From the NCBI RefSeq assembly GCF_002213415.1, contig NZ_NJGU01000007.1:186001-250000 (forward strand): DNA of 64,000 nt. The letters run 5' to 3'. Numbering within the stretch: position 1 is the first letter of the stretch; each line of letters starts with the position of its first letter. The notes beneath the pieces are model-generated. The model did no database searches. It had not been told where the DNA came from and saw only the letters and a list, made by a program, of their open reading frames with translations. Below, in pieces: positions 45,102-53,167 of this stretch. Source of the DNA: Herbaspirillum robiniae. Lineage in GTDB: Bacteria; Pseudomonadota; Gammaproteobacteria; Burkholderiales; Burkholderiaceae_D. The translations under genes and the position numbers were made by a program.

Positions 45102-45113
45102 GTACGGCCGTAC
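45102..45113. promoter_or_regulatory. 12-bp perfect palindrome at the predicted start site
   Basis: GTACGGCCGTAC, just downstream of TATAAT and at about +2 to +13 of the predicted transcript. Its position would let a bound protein block transcription of the cassette. Confidence 0.5.
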
Positions 45114-45172
45114 CTGCAAAGGCCAAGCCAGAATAAAACCAATATTAATCTCACCGGAAGACATCTTTGTCC

Positions 45173-45985
45173 ATGTCCGTAGCAAGGCCAGACGGTTTGC
45201 CAGATTTCTTGAATCCACCACTCAACGAAGTGGTGATGGGGGTTCAATTTTCGCGGCCCAAGGGCTATCAACAGATCTATGCTGGTCAAGTATGGCAACT
45301 GTTCAAGGATCAATATCCTGTAGTCCAAGAGCAGCCGGCCCTTCCTCCTGCCTTCGAAACCTTTGGTCTCCAGCAGCAAATATTTCCGCCGCCACCAGGA
45401 TTTGGTTTTTTTTCCGGTGCTATGCACGACAGATTTTGGTTCTTGACCTCCAAAGGGGAGGAACTACTGCAGTTTCAAGAAGATAAGCTGCTGCATAACT
45501 GGCGCAAGATCGGCGATGAAACCAATGAATATCCACGTTTCGAGTCGGTCATTGATCGATTTGGCGATGAGCTAGGCAAGCTGCAGGAATTCATGACTAC
45601 GTTGAGTGGACAGCAGCTCTTGATAAACCAATGTGAGGTTTCATATATAAACCACATTGTTTTCACAGAAGCTCTTCCAACGCCGCAGCACTGGCTGAAT
45701 TTCGTAAATTTCCAGAGCATTTCTCCTAATGACGTATCGATGGTTTTGAGGGAAACCATCTTGGACGATGAGCAGCGACCGCAAGCTAGGCTTACGTACG
45801 AGATCAGTATCGGCCAAAAATCTGGACAGCAAATGATGAATCTGGGAATTACATTTAGAGGAATTCCCAAGACGCCTAATCTGCCTGATGTCCTTGCGTT
45901 TTTGAATGCCGGCCGATTGAGGATTGTGACGCGATTTGCTGAAATAACTACAACGGCCGCTCACGAATACTGGGGGAAAAAGTAA
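45173..45985 (+). CDS. TIGR04255 family protein (cassette gene 1)
   Basis: A 270-aa soluble protein with the TIGR04255 start pattern (FLNPPLNEVVMGVQF, about residues 13-27), a sporadically distributed family of unknown function. Its middle has WFLTSKGEELLQFQEDKLLHNWRK (shown in part: LLQFQEDKLLHNWRK), and the C-terminal part resembles a beta-rich domain. No catalytic motif is visible. The ATG at 45173 is taken; a TTG two codons earlier is closer to GGAAG and possible. The stop overlaps the next start as TAATG, so the two products are coupled. The base composition is more AT-rich than the 5' half of the window. Confidence 0.75.
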   Translation: MSVARPDGLPDFLNPPLNEVVMGVQFSRPKGYQQIYAGQVWQLFKDQYPVVQEQPALPPAFETFGLQQQIFPPPPGFGFFSGAMHDRFWFLTSKGEELLQFQEDKLLHNWRKIGDETNEYPRFESVIDRFGDELGKLQEFMTTLSGQQLLINQCEVSYINHIVFTEALPTPQHWLNFVNFQSISPNDVSMVLRETILDDEQRPQARLTYEISIGQKSGQQMMNLGITFRGIPKTPNLPDVLAFLNAGRLRIVTRFAEITTTAAHEYWGKK

Positions 45986-46497
45986 TGCAATTTGCTAACA
46001 ACTCGTTTTTCTTTGCCTATCCGATTGCTGGGACGTTACCTGCCTCGTCACGCAATGTCCGCAATTTGCCTGGAGTGCCGACACGGGCCATTGTCGCCGA
46101 ACTTGAATACGAGTGGCGTCCGATGGTGAGCGACAGGCTGGAAAAACTCATTCGTCTTGAGCACGGATGGGATGGTTATCGTGCGGAGCCGGTGTCGTTT
46201 GACAACGCCAGTTTCGCACTCCGAATGCTTGAAAAGATCTGTCCGTCGGACTCCCCTACGCCCCAAATCGTGCCTGGTCGGAATGGAGACTTGCAGATTG
46301 AATGGCACACTGAAACTGGCGATATCGAGCTCCACGTTCGCGGCCCCAATGACGTCCACGCTTGGCGATGCATCCAAGGTGATGATGAAGATGGATTTGA
46401 AATGAACCTCACCAATGATTTCATTGAGGTTAGCCGCTGGATTACGAACCTGATGACGACGGGGGAAGAGATTGCCGCTAACGCCGCCGCTGCGTGA
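45985..46497 (+). CDS. conserved-looking protein with GWDGY motif (cassette gene 2)
   Basis: A 170-aa soluble protein, function unknown. The notable block is RLEHGWDGYRAEPVSFDNASFA (shown in part: LEHGWDGYRAEPVSFDNA, about residues 57-74), followed by PQIVPGRNGDLQIEWHTETG and a short beta-rich segment (DIELHVRGPNDVHAW). The G-W-D-G-Y and dG-x-QIEW pattern recurs in uncharacterised bacterial proteins. It starts at the ATG overlapping the stop of gene 1 by 1 nt and ends overlapping gene 3 by 26 nt. Confidence 0.7.
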   Translation: MQFANNSFFFAYPIAGTLPASSRNVRNLPGVPTRAIVAELEYEWRPMVSDRLEKLIRLEHGWDGYRAEPVSFDNASFALRMLEKICPSDSPTPQIVPGRNGDLQIEWHTETGDIELHVRGPNDVHAWRCIQGDDEDGFEMNLTNDFIEVSRWITNLMTTGEEIAANAAAA

Positions 46498-46942
46498 CGA
46501 TCAAGGGAAAGTCATTCCACATGATCACCCAGAGATTTTGAATGACTCCGGTATCATTCGCCGGGTTCACGAGGAGTTTGTCGTTACCGATCCGAAAGCA
46601 CGTTCTGGTCGGCGCCTCTCCACCAGTACCTTGAGCGCGTCAAGCGGCGAAAATGGAGGAATGTCGGTAGATCTGGAGCAGCTTATTCTGGAAGCTGGTC
46701 AGGTCCCTGCCGATTATGTGACAACACCCCGATGGATCGCCTCAGTTCGTTTTCAAGCGCATCAGCTTCGCGCGGCAGGATTTCAGATTGGCTATGATCC
46801 AGTTCCAGAGTCACCAACGGAACAAGCTAATCCTTGTCATGGGCAAGTTTGGGGGAATTTCACCAAAGGTGTTCAGAAGCGTCTCTTGAAGCAGTGTGAT
46901 TGGTTGGTTCCCCATGAGGGGGCAGATATCTGCTGCGAATGA
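46472..46942 (+). CDS. unrecognised protein, cassette gene 3 (TTG start)
   Basis: A 156-aa soluble protein with no recognised domain. Landmarks are HDHPEILNDSGIIRRV (about residues 17-32), a low-complexity Ser-rich linker (RRLSTSTLSASSGENGG, about 47-63), then DLEQLILEAGQVPADYV, FQAHQLRAAGFQIGYDPVPE and a C-terminal CHGQVWGNFTKG...CDWLVPHEG with three Cys and a His that might bind metal. TTG 46472 is preceded by GGGGGAAG, and there is no ATG before residue 64. The overlap with gene 2 supports co-translation. Confidence 0.65.
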   Translation: MPLTPPLRDDQGKVIPHDHPEILNDSGIIRRVHEEFVVTDPKARSGRRLSTSTLSASSGENGGMSVDLEQLILEAGQVPADYVTTPRWIASVRFQAHQLRAAGFQIGYDPVPESPTEQANPCHGQVWGNFTKGVQKRLLKQCDWLVPHEGADICCE

Positions 46943-46986
46943 GCCGGCCGACTACTTCTGCTGCCTGTCATCTAACCTCAAAACAC

Positions 46987-49563
46987 TCATGCCCGCACTT
47001 GCGGGCTTCTTTTTGAATAAGCGAGCAATCGCAGGGCATTAAAGACGACGATCAAAGTGGAGCCCTCATGCATCGCCACTGCAACACCAATACTTAAGCC
47101 GAAAATGGTTGCTGGTACCAGGAACGCAACGACGCCCAGGCTGATGAAGACGTTTTGCCGGATGACACTTCGAGTATGCCGGCTCAAGTCGACAGCGAAA
47201 GGAAGATTCTTCAGGTCATCTGCCATCAATGCCACATCGGCAGTCTCCAGGGCGACGTCCGAGCCAGCAGCGCCCATGGCAATGCCCACCGTTGAATTAG
47301 CCATAGCCGGAGCATCATTGACTCCATCACCAACCATTGCAACCTTGGTTGTTTGGCGAAGTTTACGAATGGCTTCAACCTTATCTTCAGGCATCAGATT
47401 GCCCCAGGCCTCGTCGAGGCCGACTTCGCTGGCTACTGCATCGGCAACCTTTTGGTGGTCTCCGGAGATCATGATCATTCGGGTAATCCCAATCTCACGC
47501 AGCTCCTGCAGTGCTCCCTTGGCATCGGCCCGTGGCGTATCCATCAGTCCGATTGTCCCCAGATCGCGCTGACCATGCCGTACTACCATCGTGGTCCTGC
47601 CGTTTTCACGCAGTTTCTCAACAGCGGATATGGTTGCTGTATCTAAGGCGGGGACGTCGTCGCTGCCGAACATCTCCAGCTTGCCAATCCAAACCGTCTC
47701 GCCGGCGATGGTTGCGGTAACCCCGCGGCCAGTCAGGCTTTTAATGTCCAGCGCATTTGGTGGATTCTGAGAAGAGCCCAAATGTTTCTTCGCGTCTCGG
47801 GTGATCGCCGTTGCAAGAGGGTGGTCGCTCTGCGATTCGACCGCCAGCGCAACATTGAGGAGTTCTTCGACTGCAATTCCTTCGGCCGGTATGACATCGG
47901 TGATGCGAGGCCGCCCTTCGGTCAGGGTGCCCGTTTTATCAAATGCGATGGCGCTGAGGGAACCAAGTTCTTCAAGTGGTGCGCCGCCTTTGATGAGAAC
48001 GCCGCTGCGTGCAGCACGAGCAATGCCTGACAACACGGCGCTAGGAGTGGCAATGGCGAGCGCGCACGGGCTTGCTGCGACCAGAACCGCCATCGCGCGA
48101 TAGAAACTATCCCGGAAGGGCTCGTCGACGACGACCCATGCGAACAGCAGAAGGAATGCCAGGGCAAGAACGGCCGGGACAAAGACACGCTCGAACTTGT
48201 CGGTGAAGCGTTGCGTAGCCGACTTTCGTGTTTCTGCCTCACTCACCATCTTGACCACTCTGGCCAGCGCAGATTCACTGGAGCGACGTGTTACCTCGAT
48301 CTCAATGGCGCCGGCGCCGTTGATTGTGCCTGCGAACGCCTTGGAGTCGCTCGGCACTCCATCTGGTCGGGCGCGGGCCAAGTCGACGTCGTCGACTGGG
48401 CGCTTATCGACGGGGATGCTCTCCCCGGTAACTGGGGCTTGGTTAATCGCGGAGTTGCCAACAACGATAAATCCGTCTGCTGGCAGGCGCTCGTTCGGGC
48501 GCACCAACACAACGTCGCCGACTCGCAGCTCCTCGACCCGGATTTCCGTAATCTGCCCGTCTCTACGTACGGAGGCTACTTCGGGGGCCAACTTGGCCAG
48601 GGCTTCGATCGCGCGCTTTGCCCTACCCATGGCGTAGTGTTCTAGTGCATGCCCCAGGCTGAACAGGAACAGCAGAAGCGCGCCCTCTGCCCACGATCCC
48701 AACGCTGCGGCACCGGCCGCAGCGACCAGCATCAGCGTATCGATTTCGAAACGCTTAAGCCGAATATTGTCGACGGCTTCCCGGACAGTGTAGAAGCCAC
48801 CGAAGAAATATGCCGAAATGAAGCACGCCATGGGAAGCCAGGCCGGCATGCCAGCAACGAATCTTTCAATGACCCAGCCGATGCCCAGGAGCGCGCCACA
48901 TAAGAGCGAAAAGATCAGCTCCGTGTTGGCGCCAAGCATGCCGCCATGTTCATGAGAGTGCTCAGTATCCTTTCCTCCATGTTCGGCGTGACTCGAGCCA
49001 TGGGCATGCGAGTGCTTATGGGCGCCGCCATCTTCGTCATCCGTATGGGGGTGCTGATGATCGTGTGTATCTTCTTGCTCTTCTGCAGGAGGAGAATTTT
49101 CGGCCGCAACACTTTGATCAAGAATCTTCACACCCAGGCTCTTCAATGCAGCCGTGAGTTTCGGTATATCGCACTGCTGGCGATCAAAATCAACATGTAC
49201 GCTGCTCGTGGTGGCGACGTCTGCGGCTAACACACCAGGTAGCTTTTGCAGATGGTCCGCAATAGTTCGGGCCCGCCGTTGATGGTTGATTCCGCTGACC
49301 TTCCAGACTACGTGCGCATAGCGTTCAGAAACCTTTGCACCTGCAGCGGTCACGATTTCTCGAATGCGACCAAAGGGCAATTGCGCGGTGTCATAGTGGA
49401 CGCACAGCTGTGACACTCCGGCACCACGAGGCGGACGGACATGGACATTAACTACGCCGGCCTGTGTTCCGATTTCGTCGATGAGGCGTCGAACACAGAC
49501 GTCGTTTGCATCTTCAACATCTGGGAGCAAAACGGGAATATCGAGGCGTAGTTTTGTTGTCAT
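46987..49563 (-). CDS. czcP: P1B-4-type heavy-metal ATPase (CzcP/CoaT-like)
   Basis: An 858-aa metal-exporting P-type ATPase. The membrane metal motif is SPC (498-500) rather than CPC, and HEGST (832-836) lies in the last helix pair; both mark the P1B-4 class that exports Zn, Co or Cd. TGES (379-382), DKTGT (542-546, phospho-Asp D542), the nucleotide HP (581-582) and GDGVND (745-750) are intact. The N-terminus is unusual: two HMA-like modules without CxxC (about 5-80 and 84-148) and a His/Asp-rich linker (about 165-207). It is third in a leftward run after the DUF6328 and zinc-ribbon genes. Confidence 0.9.
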   Translation of the reverse strand: MTTKLRLDIPVLLPDVEDANDVCVRRLIDEIGTQAGVVNVHVRPPRGAGVSQLCVHYDTAQLPFGRIREIVTAAGAKVSERYAHVVWKVSGINHQRRARTIADHLQKLPGVLAADVATTSSVHVDFDRQQCDIPKLTAALKSLGVKILDQSVAAENSPPAEEQEDTHDHQHPHTDDEDGGAHKHSHAHGSSHAEHGGKDTEHSHEHGGMLGANTELIFSLLCGALLGIGWVIERFVAGMPAWLPMACFISAYFFGGFYTVREAVDNIRLKRFEIDTLMLVAAAGAAALGSWAEGALLLFLFSLGHALEHYAMGRAKRAIEALAKLAPEVASVRRDGQITEIRVEELRVGDVVLVRPNERLPADGFIVVGNSAINQAPVTGESIPVDKRPVDDVDLARARPDGVPSDSKAFAGTINGAGAIEIEVTRRSSESALARVVKMVSEAETRKSATQRFTDKFERVFVPAVLALAFLLLFAWVVVDEPFRDSFYRAMAVLVAASPCALAIATPSAVLSGIARAARSGVLIKGGAPLEELGSLSAIAFDKTGTLTEGRPRITDVIPAEGIAVEELLNVALAVESQSDHPLATAITRDAKKHLGSSQNPPNALDIKSLTGRGVTATIAGETVWIGKLEMFGSDDVPALDTATISAVEKLRENGRTTMVVRHGQRDLGTIGLMDTPRADAKGALQELREIGITRMIMISGDHQKVADAVASEVGLDEAWGNLMPEDKVEAIRKLRQTTKVAMVGDGVNDAPAMANSTVGIAMGAAGSDVALETADVALMADDLKNLPFAVDLSRHTRSVIRQNVFISLGVVAFLVPATIFGLSIGVAVAMHEGSTLIVVFNALRLLAYSKRSPQVRA
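46991..47014 (+). terminator. terminator of the three-gene cassette, inside the 3' end of the metal ATPase gene
   Basis: GCCCGC-ACTT-GCGGGC followed by TTCTTTTT on the plus strand, 48 nt after cassette gene 3. The same bases encode the last residues of the convergent ATPase gene, so a coding sequence doubles as a terminator. Confidence 0.8.
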
Positions 49564-49626
49564 GATTACTCTTGGCGGTGATTCGTGGCCTAAGCCGTTA
49601 AAAGGGAGGAGCTTTCCACGCTGCAG

Positions 49627-49950
49627 TTATGTGGAAGAGGTCCCACATTGGCCGCAAAACTTGGTGCCAGACGGCATTCCGCTACCACACTGAGTACAAG
49701 CGATGGCTGTTAGGCCGCTGCCACACTCGTGGCAAAACCTGGCGCCAGGACTGCTGACGGTGAAGCACCGCGGGCAGCTAGTGCCGATCGGAGTGGCACT
49801 CCGCCCGCGTCCAGTGGGGGGCGGGCTATACCTGCTGTGACCGCCGTGTTCGCTACTGCCATATTGATTGTTGTTGCCGTGGTGGCCGGTATCGCCATGC
49901 CGGCGCTTTTCGCCATGGTGGCGTCCGATTATTTTGCGAAGAAAACTCAC
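49627..49950 (-). CDS. double zinc-ribbon protein
   Basis: A 107-aa protein with an N-terminal basic/His-rich part (RHHGEKRRHGDTGHHG) and two zinc ribbons at the C-terminus: CPRCF...CHECG (about 60-77) and CTQCG...CGQCG (about 84-103). The GTG at 49950 is taken as start because GGAG lies 5 nt upstream; a TTG at 49980 is less likely. It ends 63 nt before the metal ATPase gene, which suggests an operon and a zinc-binding or chaperone role, inferred only. Confidence 0.7.
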   Translation of the reverse strand: MSFLRKIIGRHHGEKRRHGDTGHHGNNNQYGSSEHGGHSRYSPPPTGRGRSATPIGTSCPRCFTVSSPGARFCHECGSGLTAIACTQCGSGMPSGTKFCGQCGTSST

Positions 49951-50019
49951 GTGTACTCCGTTATAAAATGAAGACGCCAAATGAACGGCTTACATGACGT
50001 CATTGAAAAATCCCGCCTT

Positions 50020-50529
50020 CTAGATATCAGACCCATTACGTATGACTAACGGGCGAGTGCCTGAAAGGTCGCGGAGAAATCTGAGTGGCAGCAGCCACCA
50101 AAGCGAGAAGATCAACACTCCGGTCCCCATAGCGAACCAGACGCCACGAAGATGCCCGAAGACTTGCGAGACGACCAGGTTGCTCGCTAAGACGAGCGCA
50201 AACGAGAGTGATACCGCGCCGCATAACATCTGGCGTGAAGCTAGCGTCTTGAAGCGTGAACGATCCCGGAGAGGACGTAATATCCGATGCTGCACTGCCG
50301 GGGCGGCAAACAGAACTAGGCTAGTTAGTGAGCAGCAGAATGTGGCCAGGAATATCCACTTTTCTGATTCAACGATCTGTGAGAATCCGCTGTTAAATGG
50401 CAGCGTAATGAGGAACGCGGTCAGTAACTGGGCAGCGGGTAACAGGACGCGCAATTCGTTGAGAAGATCGGAAAGATCTCCGTCTCCTTCAAAATCTTCG
50501 CGATCTTCCTCAGTATGGGATGAAGTCAT
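50020..50529 (-). CDS. DUF6328 family membrane protein
   Basis: A 169-aa protein with an acidic N-terminus (EEDREDFEGDGD) and the DUF6328 pattern LNELRVLLPAAQLLTAFLITLPF (shown in part: LNELRVLLPAAQLLTAFLI), followed by about four membrane helices (last one GTGVLIFSLWWLLP). Function unknown. Its promoter region carries one of the three ATTAC-N6-GTAAT boxes at the shared distance from a TAAAAT -10, so it probably belongs to the CzcR regulon. Confidence 0.8.
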   Translation of the reverse strand: MTSSHTEEDREDFEGDGDLSDLLNELRVLLPAAQLLTAFLITLPFNSGFSQIVESEKWIFLATFCCSLTSLVLFAAPAVQHRILRPLRDRSRFKTLASRQMLCGAVSLSFALVLASNLVVSQVFGHLRGVWFAMGTGVLIFSLWWLLPLRFLRDLSGTRPLVIRNGSDI

Positions 50530-50582
50530 TTTTCTGTTTCAGTCGCAAGTGGATTACCCGTGGCGGTGGGGTATTGAAATAG

Positions 50583-50588
50583 ATTTTA
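50583..50588 (-). promoter_or_regulatory. -10 hexamer TAAAAT of the DUF6328 gene
   Basis: On the minus strand TAAAAT begins exactly 34 positions after the end of the box at 50622-50637, the same geometry as at 55359 and 63897. A start near 50576 gives a leader of about 47 nt. Confidence 0.6.
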
Positions 50589-50621
50589 CCGAGGCAATAT
50601 CGAGAAAAAGATTGCGTAGTT

Positions 50622-50637
50622 ATTACAAGTTTGTAAT
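50622..50637. promoter_or_regulatory. CzcR-type box 1, ATTAC-N6-GTAAT
   Basis: ATTAC-AAGTTT-GTAAT, directly downstream of the gmhA-like stop codon and upstream of the DUF6328 gene. It is one of three identical half-site pairs in the metal island. Its symmetry suits a dimeric OmpR-family regulator. Confidence 0.7.
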
Positions 50638-50640
50638 CTT

Positions 50641-51249
50641 TTAACCTCCGTGGTCGTGACCTGGGACAGATCCGAACAGCAAGTTATCTATGCCATCGCA
50701 TAGGCAATGCAGGGCTGTGAGATGCACCTCTTGAATATGCGCTGTGCGTTCATGTGGAACGCAGATATGGATGTCCAGCGGTGTGAGCAATCTGCCTAGC
50801 TGACCACCGCCTTTGCCCGTGAGCGCAACAACTTGCATCCCCTGTTGATGGGCTTCCTGCACAGCTGCGAGGATGTTCTCGGAGTTTCCGGACGTAGAAA
50901 AGACCAACAAGAGGTCCCCGCTGCGACCTAACGCCTGAACCTGCTTGGAGAATATTTCCTGATTCCCATAGTCGTTGCAGATTGCGGTCAGGATTGAGGT
51001 ATCAGTGGTGAGCGAGATGGCAGGAAGAGGTTTGCGTTCGCGCTCGAAGCGACCTACCAGCTCCGCCGCAAAATGCTGACTATCGGCGGCCGAGCCACCA
51101 TTGCCACAGGAAAGAATTTTCGATCCCCGGGCTAACGTAGCTGATATTGCTTTAATGGCATCGAGAATGGGCCCTTCAAGAGACTGGACTGCATCGATCT
51201 TGAGTTGAGCACTCGCGTGAAAATGCTCGGCAATTCGAGACTTCTCCAT
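50641..51249 (-). CDS. SIS-domain phosphoheptose isomerase, GmhA-like
   Basis: A 202-aa single-SIS protein of the GmhA/DiaA group. LSCGNGGSAADSQHFAAELVGRFERERKPLPAISL (shown in part: CGNGGSAADSQHFAAELVGRF, trimmed; about residues 48-66), VFSTSGNSENILAAV and the catalytic-region HIQEVHLTALHCLCDGID match sedoheptulose-7-phosphate isomerase, first step of ADP-heptose synthesis for the LPS core. GGGGGAGA precedes ATG. Being beside a phosphoethanolamine transferase in the metal island suggests an envelope-modification role; a DiaA-like role cannot be excluded. Confidence 0.82.
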   Translation of the reverse strand: MEKSRIAEHFHASAQLKIDAVQSLEGPILDAIKAISATLARGSKILSCGNGGSAADSQHFAAELVGRFERERKPLPAISLTTDTSILTAICNDYGNQEIFSKQVQALGRSGDLLLVFSTSGNSENILAAVQEAHQQGMQVVALTGKGGGQLGRLLTPLDIHICVPHERTAHIQEVHLTALHCLCDGIDNLLFGSVPGHDHGG

Positions 51250-51418
51250 GTTGATTCTCCCCCGGTATCGACCATAAAGAAGGTTGGAGAAATGCAGAAA
51301 TGAATGATTCCAAGATCATTTATTAATTTTCTGTCAGATTTGATCTCGAGCTTGGTTGATGGCACTGACACGATGCTTTCCATCTGGCTGTTCTCTGTCC
51401 GCTACGCGTTTCGCGGCT

Positions 51419-53104
51419 CTAGGAGCCGGCCTTCGCCGGTGGCTGGTTGAACGTCACTGTCCGTGGCAAATACGGACGTCCGTTTATTCTGCGTAGTCCG
51501 TTGGAGAAGTCTTCGCTGACAAAAGCGTCACTCATGATGTCCCGAGACGACGAGTAGTAACGAGATTCGACCTTGAGTAATCCCATGATGGTGTGTTCAA
51601 GATGGTCCGTTTGATAGGGGCGATTTTCTAGAATTGCTTTGTCGACGGCATTCTTTCCTGAGAATGACCTGGTCCAGAGAAGCATGGGGATTTCATAACC
51701 GGAAGGATCCGCGACCGATTGCCCTGCATGATCTCTCGTGTGACCTACTTCCTGGCCGTGGTCGGCACTAAAGAGCAGGCTTGCCGCCCCGGGGGAAGAT
51801 GCCATGGTGCTCTTGATCATGCTTGCCACGACGAAGTCGTTGTAGGCGATCGCGTTGTCATATTCGTTGCGCAACTGTCGGATCCAGATTGAGCGTCCTG
51901 CAGCTGAAAGCTGTTCTGCGACGGCATCATTGACGTCGTTGAATTTGGCGTATGACGATGGGTAACGCATGTCGTAGGTGGGGTGAGCGCCAAGCAGATG
52001 CACGACAATGAGCTTCTTGGGGGCCGGATTGGTTAGTGCGGCTTCAAGTCCAGGTAATAGGTTTCCGTCGAAATTGTTCTCTCCGCGGCCGGCGCCCTTG
52101 TTGATGAATAGCTTCTCATCTGCACGCTCGGAGACAAGACCGAGCCAGCCGTCATTCGGGACCTGATTAGAAATCCAGAATGTCTTGTAACCAGCCTCCT
52201 TGGCTAACATTAAAACATCAGGCTTGCTATTCCACGCGTCAGGGGAAACAAGATCGGCAGGCGTGAACATCTTCATCAGCGACGACATGGTAGCCGGCTC
52301 TGATGAGATCACATCTTGGAAGACGATCAGCTGGTTTCGCATTGCGTCCAGCATAGGGGTAGTTCTACGGTCATAGCCATATAGCGACATATTGCTGCGA
52401 TTCGTGCTTTCCCCGATTAGCCAAACAACCGTGTTCTTGGCTGGGCCGGTGTACTGTACCTTCCACTCGGACCGTTGTGCCATATTGCGGGCAACGATTT
52501 GCTGCATGTCTTGTGCCTGCTTTAGTTGGCTGCGATAGTCCATGTATCGAATTGGCCAGAACAAAGCAGGATTTTCTTTCGCCATCGTGGGATTGAAATG
52601 CAATGCCAGGAAGGCCGTTAGTAGAAGCCCTATGCTGATGAAGCCGGACCTGCGTAGCGTGTTCAACGGCAAGCGTGCTTCCCTGAAGGATAAGCATTTC
52701 TCGAACCAGAAGATCCAAGCGCCGACGAACAAAAAGATTCCTCCCGCCTCCGCCAGCTTCCGCCAGTTGTGCAGGAAGAACTCGTTGGTCTCGTCGGGAT
52801 TAGTGTTGAAAATTGCGTGCAAAACGAGAATCGGATTCGGCCGAAGGCCGAAGTAGTCGCGCAAGAATCCCTTCAAGGCGGCGTCGAAGAAGAATAGAGA
52901 AATGATTCCTAGACTAACAACAGTCAGCCACCGCGGGCGCAAACGGAAATAGGGGACTGCGATAAATATACCGGCAATTCCGGGCAGGCTGGTGGACATC
53001 AAGACCGTGCTTTTGGCGAATTCGTTGGCACTGATCATGCCTAGCATCCAAAAGGCAGCAAGCCCGCTAATGCCCAGGAGCAGCCGATATCCAAGTCGTT
53101 TCAA
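51419..53104 (-). CDS. phosphoethanolamine transferase (EptA/CptA-like sulfatase-fold enzyme)
   Basis: A 561-aa inner-membrane enzyme with about five N-terminal helices (to residue 170) and a periplasmic sulfatase-like catalytic domain. VVWLIGESTNRSNMSLYGYD (about 225-244) holds the metal-binding Glu, EPATMSSLMKMFT the nucleophilic Thr region, HLLGAHPTYDMRYP a substrate His, and SADHGQEVGHTRDHAG the C-terminal Asp/His metal ligands. It adds phosphoethanolamine to lipid A or LPS core. The frame begins with TTG 53104 after a weak GAGAG, so the exact start is uncertain. It lies 63 nt after the kinase gene, probably in the same operon. Confidence 0.87.
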   Translation of the reverse strand: MKRLGYRLLLGISGLAAFWMLGMISANEFAKSTVLMSTSLPGIAGIFIAVPYFRLRPRWLTVVSLGIISLFFFDAALKGFLRDYFGLRPNPILVLHAIFNTNPDETNEFFLHNWRKLAEAGGIFLFVGAWIFWFEKCLSFREARLPLNTLRRSGFISIGLLLTAFLALHFNPTMAKENPALFWPIRYMDYRSQLKQAQDMQQIVARNMAQRSEWKVQYTGPAKNTVVWLIGESTNRSNMSLYGYDRRTTPMLDAMRNQLIVFQDVISSEPATMSSLMKMFTPADLVSPDAWNSKPDVLMLAKEAGYKTFWISNQVPNDGWLGLVSERADEKLFINKGAGRGENNFDGNLLPGLEAALTNPAPKKLIVVHLLGAHPTYDMRYPSSYAKFNDVNDAVAEQLSAAGRSIWIRQLRNEYDNAIAYNDFVVASMIKSTMASSPGAASLLFSADHGQEVGHTRDHAGQSVADPSGYEIPMLLWTRSFSGKNAVDKAILENRPYQTDHLEHTIMGLLKVESRYYSSSRDIMSDAFVSEDFSNGLRRINGRPYLPRTVTFNQPPAKAGS

Positions 53105-53167
53105 CTTAAATTACTCTCTAGAATGATGGGAGTTGGCGAGCGCCCATTGCCTCGCCGATGGTAGTGG

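Noticed and set aside
45097..45486. 129-aa frame overlapping the start of the TIGR04255 gene
   Set aside because: Out of frame with a gene that shows a family signature and coupling; it covers the promoter palindrome.
50622..50641. Terminator of the gmhA-like gene formed by the ATTAC/GTAAT repeat
   Set aside because: The stem is AT-rich with no GC clamp; the same sequence recurs twice before other genes at a fixed promoter distance, so an operator is the better reading.
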